A DNA stretch of 64,000 nucleotides, taken from assembly GCF_900100705.1 (NCBI RefSeq), contig NZ_FNCH01000010.1, forward strand, positions 62,001 to 126,000, in the 5' to 3' direction. The position numbers and the translations under genes are program-made. The DNA is from Pedobacter terrae. GTDB lineage: Bacteria; Bacteroidota; Bacteroidia; Sphingobacteriales; Sphingobacteriaceae. This document shows positions 10,018 to 17,866 of the stretch, one piece after another (position 1 is the stretch's first letter; every line of letters begins with the position of its first letter). Under the pieces are notes generated by a model. That model had not been told where the DNA came from. It saw only the letters and a program-made list of their open reading frames with translations, and made no database searches.

Positions 10018-11019
10018 TTAAATCACCTGAAAACCATATGCATATGGATCATCTTCGGGATCTATTTTTATGGTATTATAACCATAAACTTTTGCCCAGC
10101 CTTCTACACTTGGTATAATGGCCTCAATTCCATTCAGGTTTACCACTTCTTCTACTTTACCGATAAACTTGCTGCCAATAAAACTTTCATGGATAAAATC
10201 CTCTCCCTGTTTTAGTTTTCCTTTAGCAAACCACTGTGCCAAACGGGCTGAAGTACCGGTACCGCATGGTGAACGATCAATAGCTTTATCGCCATAAAAA
10301 ACCGCATTCCTGGCAGTTGATGTTGGATCTATAGTTTTTCCTGTCCATAATATATGGCTACAGCCATTTATAGTAGGATCTTGTGGATGAATAAAGCTGT
10401 AAAGTTCATTGATGCGTTTTCGAATGATCTGGCTCCAGCTAATCAACTGCGAAGCACTATAGTTTTCTAATCCCGGAAAATTCTCCTGTGGATCCACAAT
10501 GGCGTAGAAATTCCCGCCATAAGCCACATCAAAAGTAAGCATGCCTAAATCAGGACAATCTACCTGAAGATTTTCAGCAGCCAGGTAAGATGCCACATTC
10601 CGCAACTTAACAGACTTTACTTTTTTTCCTTCCTGCTTATATTCAATCAAAACCAATCCGGCTGGCGCTTCCATTCTGATCAGTCCAGGTATTTTCGGTT
10701 GAATAAGCCCTTCTTCGATAGCAATGGTAATGGTGCCAATGGTACCGTGCCCACACATTGGAAGGCAGCCACTGGTCTCGATAAAAAGTACCGCTACATC
10801 ATTAGCCGGATCGTGAGGTGGATAAAGAATGCTGCCCGACATCATATCATGGCCACGTGGTTCAAACATTAAACCCTTTCTGATCCAATCAAATTCTTTT
10901 AGAAAATGCTGGCGCTTTTCGCTCATGTTCGAGCCAATAAGCTGAGGTCCTCCACCTGCAACTAACCTCACCGGATTGCCGCAGGTATGTGCATCTACAC
11001 AAAAAAAAGTTTTACTCAT
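10018..11019 (-). CDS. 4-hydroxyproline 2-epimerase (proline racemase family)
   Basis: 333 residues, the normal family length. Both catalytic cysteines are present: Cys89 in MCGHGT and Cys252 in SPCGTGT. Proline racemases and hydroxyproline epimerases share this pair, while trans-3-hydroxyproline dehydratases have Thr at the second site, so an epimerase/racemase is indicated. The predicted reaction is trans-4-hydroxy-L-proline to cis-4-hydroxy-D-proline. The start overlaps the stop of the aldehyde dehydrogenase gene by 8 bp, indicating translational coupling. Choice of hydroxyproline over proline rests on the complete downstream pathway in the same operon. Confidence 0.9.
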   Translation of the reverse strand: MSKTFFCVDAHTCGNPVRLVAGGGPQLIGSNMSEKRQHFLKEFDWIRKGLMFEPRGHDMMSGSILYPPHDPANDVAVLFIETSGCLPMCGHGTIGTITIAIEEGLIQPKIPGLIRMEAPAGLVLIEYKQEGKKVKSVKLRNVASYLAAENLQVDCPDLGMLTFDVAYGGNFYAIVDPQENFPGLENYSASQLISWSQIIRKRINELYSFIHPQDPTINGCSHILWTGKTIDPTSTARNAVFYGDKAIDRSPCGTGTSARLAQWFAKGKLKQGEDFIHESFIGSKFIGKVEEVVNLNGIEAIIPSVEGWAKVYGYNTIKIDPEDDPYAYGFQVI

Positions 11020-12598
11020 GAGATTGCGTTAATTTTTGATTGACCATTCTGAAAATACCCAATGGATTACCATCTTTCAACTCGTCTGGCAATAATTCCT
11101 GCTCCCAGTCCTGGTATGCCAACGGCCTAACAAAACGATTGATGGCAGTAGAACCGACAGAAGTAAAACGGCTATCGTTGGTAGCCGGGAATGGTCCACC
11201 ATGTTGCATGGCGGCACAAACTTCTACACCGGTAGGCACACCATTTAGTATAATTCTTCCGGCTTTATCCGTCAACTTATTTACTAAAGCCTGGTATTGC
11301 TTAAGTTCCTGTTTTTCGGCCATTAAGGTAACGGTAAGTTGGCCTTCCAGCACCTCAATAACCTGTTCCAGTTCAGCGCTATCCCGGGCAACAACCAATA
11401 ACGAATATGGGCCGAAAATTTCTTCGCGGAGTTTTGGATTTTTAATAAAATCGGCCGCACTTACCTGAGCAACTTTCGCCTCTGATTGATTTTGAAGCTC
11501 CGTATTTTTCACCGTTGATGCCGATAAAAGTACAACGCCATCTTCGTTTACCACTTGAGCAGAAAGTTTACCGTAATTATTGGCAATGCCTTCGGTAAGC
11601 ATGGTTGCAGATGGAATAGTTAAAATGGCCTCTTTTAAAGCTGCTTTAAAATTTTCTAATGCAGGCGACTGTACCGCTAGCAATAAACCCGGGTTGGTAC
11701 AAAACTGACCCGCGCCCAGGGTAATAGATCCAGCATATTTTTTAGCCAGTTCTTCTGCCTGATTTTCTATCGCTGACGGCAGAAAAATTACCGGATTAAT
11801 ACTGCCCATTTCGGCAAAAACCGGAATCGGTTGTTCGCGCTGTTGAGCAAGATTAACTAAGGCCATACCGCCTTTAAAAGAACCTGTAAAAGTTACCGCT
11901 TTAGTTAAAGGATGCTGCACCAGACCAGCACCAATAGCATAACCATCATCATACAACAAAGAGAAAACACCTTTGGGCATTCCCGTTTTTTCTGCGGCTT
12001 TAATAATGGCACCACCTACCAAAGCACTGGTTCCGTAATGTGCGGGATGCGCTTTAACCACCACCGGGCAACCAGAAGCTAGTGCCGACGCGGTATCGCC
12101 ACCAGCAACAGAGAAAGCAAGCGGAAAGTTGCTTGCTCCGAAAACCACTACTGGTCCGATTGGGATTAACATTCGTCTGATATCAGGTCGCGGTAAAGGC
12201 TGTCTGTCAGGTAATGCCGTATCAATAATGGCATCAACCCAGGAGCCTTCTGCAACCAAATTCGCAAATAACCTTAACTGTCCGGTGGTTCTGCCCAACT
12301 CACCCTGTAAACGAGCCAAAGGTAAACCACTTTCTGCCGAAGCCCTGTTTACAAGTTCCTCTCCAAGATTAGCGATTTCATCTGCAATGGCATTTAAAAA
12401 AGCGGCTTTAAGATCTTTGTTTAAGTTTCTATAGCTTTGGAAAGCCGATGTTGCTGCTGTTAAGGCATCATCAACCAGTTTTTCGTTAGCTTTAAAAAAT
12501 TCACCGTCAAGCGTTAATCCCGTTGCAGGATTAACAGCTTTAAGGCTCTTTTCATTAACTTCAATATAAGTGCTGGCTACAATATTTTTTCCGTTCAT
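11012..12598 (-). CDS. 2-oxoglutarate semialdehyde dehydrogenase (ALDH family)
   Basis: 528 residues, matching the long ALDH branch that includes alpha-ketoglutaric semialdehyde dehydrogenases. The catalytic Cys300 lies in GAGQFCTNPG and the general base Glu263 in FAEMGSINP; the cofactor-binding part includes VTFTGSFKGG. In the hydroxyproline pathway this enzyme oxidises 2-oxoglutarate semialdehyde to 2-oxoglutarate with NAD(P)+. It lies 14 bp after the DapA-type gene and overlaps the epimerase start. The ALDH class is clear; the substrate is inferred from the operon. Confidence 0.9.
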   Translation of the reverse strand: MNGKNIVASTYIEVNEKSLKAVNPATGLTLDGEFFKANEKLVDDALTAATSAFQSYRNLNKDLKAAFLNAIADEIANLGEELVNRASAESGLPLARLQGELGRTTGQLRLFANLVAEGSWVDAIIDTALPDRQPLPRPDIRRMLIPIGPVVVFGASNFPLAFSVAGGDTASALASGCPVVVKAHPAHYGTSALVGGAIIKAAEKTGMPKGVFSLLYDDGYAIGAGLVQHPLTKAVTFTGSFKGGMALVNLAQQREQPIPVFAEMGSINPVIFLPSAIENQAEELAKKYAGSITLGAGQFCTNPGLLLAVQSPALENFKAALKEAILTIPSATMLTEGIANNYGKLSAQVVNEDGVVLLSASTVKNTELQNQSEAKVAQVSAADFIKNPKLREEIFGPYSLLVVARDSAELEQVIEVLEGQLTVTLMAEKQELKQYQALVNKLTDKAGRIILNGVPTGVEVCAAMQHGGPFPATNDSRFTSVGSTAINRFVRPLAYQDWEQELLPDELKDGNPLGIFRMVNQKLTQSHE

Positions 12599-12612
12599 AT
12601 TTGGTTTTTAAA

Positions 12613-13530
12613 CTATTTACCCCAACTACCTGCAGGTAATTCCGGGCGAACAGCTAATGCATCGTTAATAATTTTTAATACTTTCTCTCTTTCCGCACCA
12701 CTTAATGGTAAACGCGGGGCACGAACAGCTTCAGTGCCTAGTCCTGTGGCAACTTCTGCTAATTTAATATATTGTACCAATTTTGCATGAATATCTAACT
12801 CCAGCACTGGCAAAAACCAGCGGTAAATTTTTAGTGCTTCAGCAATGCGGTTTTCTTTAACCAATCTGAAAATGGCAACAGTTTCTCTTGGGAAAGCATC
12901 AACTAAACCTGCAACCCATCCATGTGCGCCCATTACGATACTTTCCATCGCCAATGGATCTACTCCCGTAAAGATTTTAAAACGGTCGCCAAAACGGTTG
13001 ATTAACCGGGTTACGTTAGATACATCTCTTGTTGATTCTTTGATCGCCTGGATGTTATCGTATTTAGTTAAAACCTCAAACATATCTAAGGTTACCTCGA
13101 TTTTATAATCAACAGGATTGTTATAAATCATGATAGGCAGGCTTGTGCTTTCAGCAATAGCACCAAAAAAGGCTAAAGTTTCATCTGGAGCAGCATTGTA
13201 GCGCATTGGCGGTAATAACATTAAACCTTGCGCACCAAGAGATTCTGCTTTTTTAGCGACTTCGATTGCTTTTTTTGTAGTTGATTCTGCAATGTTCAAT
13301 AAAACCGGAACGCGACCATTTACCACGCTTAAGGTATGTGATAACAAACCAAATTTTTCTTCATCGGTTAATACACTGGCTTCTCCAAGCGATCCGCCTA
13401 ATATAATCCCTTCAGCACCTGCTTCCAATTGTGCTTCGATATTTAAATCGAAAGCCGGAAAATCTAATTCATCGTTCGCTGTAAATTTAGTCGTTACAGC
13501 AGGGAAAACCCCAGTCCATTTGATACTCAT
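12613..13530 (-). CDS. DapA-family pyrroline-4-hydroxy-2-carboxylate deaminase
   Basis: 305 residues, TIM barrel of the dihydrodipicolinate synthase/N-acetylneuraminate lyase family. Lys164 in IQAIKEST is the Schiff-base lysine, Tyr136 in IMIYNNP the conserved tyrosine, and GGSLGEASVLT (residues 45-55) the carboxylate-binding loop. In hydroxyproline operons this family deaminates delta1-pyrroline-4-hydroxy-2-carboxylate to 2-oxoglutarate semialdehyde. It is the first gene of the four-gene operon; a promoter and putative operators lie upstream at 13568-13727. Other DapA-family aldolase activities are possible on sequence alone, but the context is strong. Confidence 0.87.
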   Translation of the reverse strand: MSIKWTGVFPAVTTKFTANDELDFPAFDLNIEAQLEAGAEGIILGGSLGEASVLTDEEKFGLLSHTLSVVNGRVPVLLNIAESTTKKAIEVAKKAESLGAQGLMLLPPMRYNAAPDETLAFFGAIAESTSLPIMIYNNPVDYKIEVTLDMFEVLTKYDNIQAIKESTRDVSNVTRLINRFGDRFKIFTGVDPLAMESIVMGAHGWVAGLVDAFPRETVAIFRLVKENRIAEALKIYRWFLPVLELDIHAKLVQYIKLAEVATGLGTEAVRAPRLPLSGAEREKVLKIINDALAVRPELPAGSWGK

Positions 13531-13567
13531 TGTAATGTTATGTTTTTATAAAATATTTTCAAAAATT

Positions 13568-13727
13568 AACCTGTCCTTCACCAAAAAGCCAATGGACAGG
13601 TTTCATTTAATCAGATTGGTAAGCTAAATCATGATATTCAAAGTTAGGAAATTGCCCTGCGGCGTTATTGTTGTATTTTAACCGATAATGGTCGTAAATA
13701 CGCCAATCAATCAGACAGGTTTGATTA
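13568..13727 (-). promoter_or_regulatory. Hydroxyproline operon promoter with candidate operators
   Basis: On the minus strand a TAACTTTG box (13639-13646) fits the Bacteroidetes -7 consensus TAnnTTTG, placing the start of transcription about 100 bp before the DapA-type gene. A 9-bp perfect inverted repeat, AACCTGTCC at 13568-13576 and GGACAGGTT at 13594-13602, lies in the leader. ACAGGTTTCATTT (13596) and ACAGGTTTGATTA (13715) flank the promoter and resemble the site at 8456. They are candidate binding sites for the local AraC protein. No -33 element is obvious. Confidence 0.5.
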
Positions 13728-13765
13728 GAAAAAGCCTTAAGTAATTGTAAAAGAAATTAGCCATC

Positions 13766-13800
13766 AAAAAAAAAGCATTCCCCAAAACAAGAATGCCTTT
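13766..13800 (-). terminator. Rho-independent terminator after the M1 peptidase
   Basis: GCATTC (13775-13780) and GAATGC (13791-13796) form a hairpin with a 10-bp loop. Read on the minus strand it is followed by nine T residues. It lies 50 bp after the M1 peptidase stop and separates that gene from the hydroxyproline operon. Confidence 0.75.
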
Positions 13801-13850
13801 AAAATCAACAAGATAGAAAAATCTTCCTACGGTTTCTGTTTTACCATAAT

Positions 13851-15521
13851 TTATTTTGTGTTTTTCACCTGAAGGTAATACATAAATTCGATACCCGATT
13901 TTGTAAAAAGTGCATCCTGCCCTTTGGCCAATGTAACCTGCTGCCAGTTTTGAGCAGGAATAATTTTCAGTGTTTTAACACCTTCTTTTTTTAAGCTTAA
14001 GGGCAGATTGAATCCTTTAACACAGTTGCTATATTTGTAAAAAGCTTTACCATCTTTAAGGTAATACTCAAATACCGGAACCTGCACCGTACGTAGATAC
14101 TGATCAAAAACCTTTGAAAAATTGTAACCCGCTTTTTTAGAGATATAATTTTCAATCTGCGCAGTGGTTACCGTTTGATGGTAAAAAGTTTGGTTAAGTC
14201 CACGTAATATGGTTCTAAAAAGCTGGTCGTTATTTAAACTATGCCTGATGGCATGCAGCATATTGCCTCCTTTAGGATACATATCGCCACTGCCTTGCGC
14301 ATTTACACCATAATCGGGAATAATAGGAGTATCATTTTTGATGCCTTTTCTTATGCCGAAATTGTATTCGTTACCTTCCTTTGTACCAAAAGTATAGTCT
14401 ACAAAAAGGGTTTCGCTATAGTTTGTAAATCCTTCGTGCACCCACATGTCGGCCAGATCATTGCTGGTAATGTTGTTACCAAACCATTCGTGTCCGCTTT
14501 CGTGGATAATGATAAAATCCCATTTCAAGCCCCAGCCATTGCCAGACATATCTCTACCTCTGTAGCCAAACTTGTAGCCATTGCCATAAGAAACTGCCGA
14601 TTGATGTTCCATACCCGTATGCGAAGCATCTATTAACTGATAACCATCTTCATAAAAAGGATAAGGCCCAAACCAATGCTCCATACTTTTCATCATTTTA
14701 TGTACCTGATCGGGCATATAGGTTTTCGCCTTTGGGTAATTGTAATCAAGTACCCAATAATTCACATCAAGTGCCCCCTTTTCGCCTGCGTATTTCTCCT
14801 TAAAATTTACATACTTGCCTATGTAGGGGATAATGCAATAATTACTGATTGGATTTTTAACATTATACTGATAAGTCGTGGTACCATCGTGGTTATCTTT
14901 TTTGAATATCAGGCGACCGTTGCCCACGGCTACCAATGTATCTGGAACCGTCATGGTTAAAGATGCACCTAAATTAGGTTCGTCGCTTTGATGATCTTTA
15001 TTTGGATACCAAACCGAAGCACCTAGACCCTGACAGGCAACTGTCATCCATGGACGCGAAAGCGAATCGGTAGTAAAAATAAAGCCTCCATCCCAGGGAG
15101 CTCTTTCGGCCTGGTGTACCTTTCCATGGTAGAAAATATGGACATTATTTAATGCCGATAACTTTTGTGCAGGCACGTGTACATACCACACACTGCCAAC
15201 ATGTTCGAATTTTAACCTTTGGCCACCATGATATAAAACACTATCAATAATTAGGGGCTCCTGCAAATCAATCTGCATGCGGGTATGGCCATTATTGGGC
15301 TGCACTACTTTATAAACGATCTTATTGGAGCCGGTTATGCTCTTATCATTGTAATCTGGCTTAACAGCAAGTTCGTAACGTTGCACATCCCACCAGGTCC
15401 GTTCGGCATTTAAGCTTCCCCTTAAGGTGTCGGCAAGGGTATAAACCTTTGTTGGTAACTGTGCAAAAAGCAGGGTACTAAACGTTAAGAAAAGTAGCGT
15501 TAAGGAGGTTATTTTTTTCAT
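13851..15521 (-). CDS. M1 family aminopeptidase
   Basis: About 556 residues from the ATG at 15521, which begins a clean signal peptide ending near FAQ; the nine residues before it are unlikely to be used. The zinc site HESGH (about residues 340-344) is followed 18 residues later by the third ligand Glu in WVHEGFTNYSE. GMEHQS about 35 residues upstream corresponds to the exopeptidase GAMEN region. M1 enzymes release single N-terminal residues from peptides; this one acts in the periplasm by its signal. The C-terminal ERAP-like helical domain is short, as in many Bacteroidetes members. It is monocistronic, with a terminator at 13766. Confidence 0.9.
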   Translation of the reverse strand: MKKITSLTLLFLTFSTLLFAQLPTKVYTLADTLRGSLNAERTWWDVQRYELAVKPDYNDKSITGSNKIVYKVVQPNNGHTRMQIDLQEPLIIDSVLYHGGQRLKFEHVGSVWYVHVPAQKLSALNNVHIFYHGKVHQAERAPWDGGFIFTTDSLSRPWMTVACQGLGASVWYPNKDHQSDEPNLGASLTMTVPDTLVAVGNGRLIFKKDNHDGTTTYQYNVKNPISNYCIIPYIGKYVNFKEKYAGEKGALDVNYWVLDYNYPKAKTYMPDQVHKMMKSMEHWFGPYPFYEDGYQLIDASHTGMEHQSAVSYGNGYKFGYRGRDMSGNGWGLKWDFIIIHESGHEWFGNNITSNDLADMWVHEGFTNYSETLFVDYTFGTKEGNEYNFGIRKGIKNDTPIIPDYGVNAQGSGDMYPKGGNMLHAIRHSLNNDQLFRTILRGLNQTFYHQTVTTAQIENYISKKAGYNFSKVFDQYLRTVQVPVFEYYLKDGKAFYKYSNCVKGFNLPLSLKKEGVKTLKIIPAQNWQQVTLAKGQDALFTKSGIEFMYYLQVKNTK

Positions 15522-16049
15522 ATCTTTTTGCTGGTTATTATGTTGCAATAGCGTGTTATTAATTTGAAAAGCAGTTTCAGTTTTTCATTGGTTATGGCAG
15601 TCCTGCTATCCCTCCTGTTTCGATGAAACCTGTGAAACAAGCAAGCACACCGTTAAACAAACAAAGCAAGTGCTTAAATCGGGAGCATCTATTCTATCAT
15701 TTGCCCGTTGCAGGCGGGGGGGATTTAACCCGGGTTCTGCGCTGCTGTCCAACGTATCTAGCCCTGACAGTAGCGGGCATTCCGATCCTTCATCGGAATA
15801 AAGCGGATGGCAGGATCTTCCTTTAAAAAAAGCGAAAAACCCTGCGCTCCAAAACGAAATATTAATTGAAAAGCTGCAATATTCCTGATAACTGAACATC
15901 TTTAATAGCAAGCTTTTAATGATCTCCAGTGGTGATTTTCCAGTCAGAAAGATGCTGAAACACCCGTCCGACCGGCCGGGCGGAAGTTCAGCATGACGAT
16001 CCTATCAGAAAATGAAACTAAAATGGATCACAACGGTTAAACCTTATTA
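15522..16049. other. Gene-free region with intergenic repeat-like elements
   Basis: No credible gene is seen between the M1 peptidase and the Xaa-Pro aminopeptidase. The stretch is locally GC-rich, unlike its surroundings, with a run of seven G near 15715. An 8-bp hairpin (ATTCCGAT 15779-15786, ATCGGAAT 15792-15799) is followed by AAAGCGGATGGCAGGATC, a string of the type common in dispersed Bacteroidetes intergenic repeats. Near 15950-15998 GCTGAAACA and AGTTCAGCATGACG bracket a GC-rich hairpin (CCGTCCGACCGGCCGGGCGG). Confidence 0.5.
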
Positions 16050-17447
16050 TTAATAAGCTTCGCTTCTAACCGTCTCTATTTCATCCGTAGTGATGGCCAA
16101 ATGTTTTCCCAACATCCGGCTTCCGTTTTCGGTAACTAGAAAATCGTCTTCTACCCTGATGCCAGTAAAGTTTCTAAACTGCTCCAATTTTTCATAGTTA
16201 ATAAATTCGGCAAACTGATTAGCGGCCTTCCAACGATCAATGAGTTCCGGAATGATGTATACACCTGGTTCTACCGTTAACACATATCCTGTTTCCAGTG
16301 CTTTGCCCAACCTTAACGATTTTAATCCGAACTGGGTAGTGTTTTTAGTCAGCTCATCAGTATAACCTACGTATTGCTCACCTAAATCTTCCATATCGTG
16401 TACATCTAAGCCCATCATATGCCCTGTTCCACACTGAAAAAACATGGCATGTGCACCAGCTTGCACGGCATCATCTATATTGCCTTTCATCAGGCCAATA
16501 TCCTTTAAACCTTGGGCGAGCATTTTACACGAAGCCAAATGCACATCTAAATACCTTACACCTGGCGCCAGCATATCTTTGGCATGCGTATAAGCATTCA
16601 ACACAATATCATAAACATCTTTTTGCTCGGCGGTAAATTTCTTGCCTACAGGAAAAGTACGCGTAAGATCTCCGGCATAACCTAAAGCGGTTTCTACACC
16701 AGAATCGTTTAAAACCAATTGTCCTTCCTGAAGCTGATTGCCATGGTAATGGTTATGCAAAATTTCGCCACGAACGGTTAAAATTACCGGGTAGGCCAAA
16801 TTACCACCTGAAGCCAATGCAGCACCTTGAATTTTAGCGGCAAGGTCGCGTTCATACATACCTGGTTTTGCCTGCTGCATCACCATTAAATGAATATCGG
16901 CAGATCTGGCCGCAGCAAGATCTAACTCTTCAATTTCTTCAACTGATTTAATTGAGCGTTGTGCTACTACTGCCCTGATCAAGCTGACTGATGCTTTTTC
17001 TTTAAGCTGATCGATAGGCAGGTTGAGCCAGTTGGCCAATTTAATTTTATTCTCAGAACGGTAGGGAGGTAAGAAATGAACCGCCCTGCTTTTGTCTAAG
17101 TATTGTTTAAGATAAGTATTTAGCTGTACGTAAGGCAGCACTTTGGTTAGGCCAGCATCCAGACTTTTTTCTTCAAGTGTTTTTTTCCTGCCCATCCATA
17201 CAATATCATCAATTCCCATTTCATCACCGAAAAGAATTACCTGATCTTCATCCAGGTCTATAATAGCACCTAAAGATGGTTCGCTGATACCAAAGTAATA
17301 TAAAAAAGTACTATCCTGTCTAAAATGGTAGGTATTGTCCTTATAATTCATCGGGCTTTCTTCATTACCTAAAAAGAGTAATATTCCCGAATTTATCTTT
17401 GATTTTAATGCTGCTCTTCTTTGGAGGTAAACTTTCTTTTCAAACAT
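16050..17447 (-). CDS. Xaa-Pro aminopeptidase (M24B, short form)
   Basis: 465 residues from the ATG at 17447; the upstream extension lacks aminopeptidase P character. An N-terminal creatinase-like domain (1-170) precedes the pita-bread M24 domain. All five metal ligands can be seen: two Asp in NDSGVETALGYAGDLTR, His in GTGHMMGLDVHD, Glu in TVEPGVY and Glu in GIRVEDD. The enzyme removes an N-terminal residue preceding proline. No signal peptide, so it is cytoplasmic. With the 591-residue paralog at 21167 and the DPP-IV-like gene it adds to a local proline-peptide theme. Confidence 0.92.
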   Translation of the reverse strand: MFEKKVYLQRRAALKSKINSGILLFLGNEESPMNYKDNTYHFRQDSTFLYYFGISEPSLGAIIDLDEDQVILFGDEMGIDDIVWMGRKKTLEEKSLDAGLTKVLPYVQLNTYLKQYLDKSRAVHFLPPYRSENKIKLANWLNLPIDQLKEKASVSLIRAVVAQRSIKSVEEIEELDLAAARSADIHLMVMQQAKPGMYERDLAAKIQGAALASGGNLAYPVILTVRGEILHNHYHGNQLQEGQLVLNDSGVETALGYAGDLTRTFPVGKKFTAEQKDVYDIVLNAYTHAKDMLAPGVRYLDVHLASCKMLAQGLKDIGLMKGNIDDAVQAGAHAMFFQCGTGHMMGLDVHDMEDLGEQYVGYTDELTKNTTQFGLKSLRLGKALETGYVLTVEPGVYIIPELIDRWKAANQFAEFINYEKLEQFRNFTGIRVEDDFLVTENGSRMLGKHLAITTDEIETVRSEAY

Positions 17448-17866
17448 TTTTTTTTTGTTAAAGCAAATATCCCAAAACCGAATTTTATTCAATAATAATT
17501 AAACACAATGGCTAAAATACGGTGGGTATTTGCAAATTATAAGCTATTAATCAGAAGTAAAAGTCACAATAAATTTCATTTTAACGAAATAGAAATAAAA
17601 ATCTTGTTTAATATCCTTAGGCTATCAATACATGTTCGCTAGAATCTAAATAATACCGCATATATTTTTGTAAATTAGATTAATATATAATCTAGTTAAA
17701 GTATTTATACATATAACAAATGAACTGTAAAATACATTTAATCAATAAAAAATATTTATAAATAAATTGATTTACATACCAATAAGTAAAAAATTTAAAT
17801 TAATATTTACAATAAATGTTATAATGTACTGTTTAACAGTAACTAAAGAATACAAATAAGATTTTC
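17448..17866. other. Very AT-rich gene-free region
   Basis: No gene is seen. From about 17560 to 17860 the sequence is strikingly AT-rich, with many short A/T runs. It contains the upstream region of the Xaa-Pro aminopeptidase and the 3' side of the large secreted protein at 17867. No convincing terminator hairpin was found. Confidence 0.5.

Noticed and set aside
15606..15911. 101-codon minus-strand frame in a GC-rich gap
   Set aside because: Composition and hairpins indicate an intergenic repeat; no ribosome site or domain.
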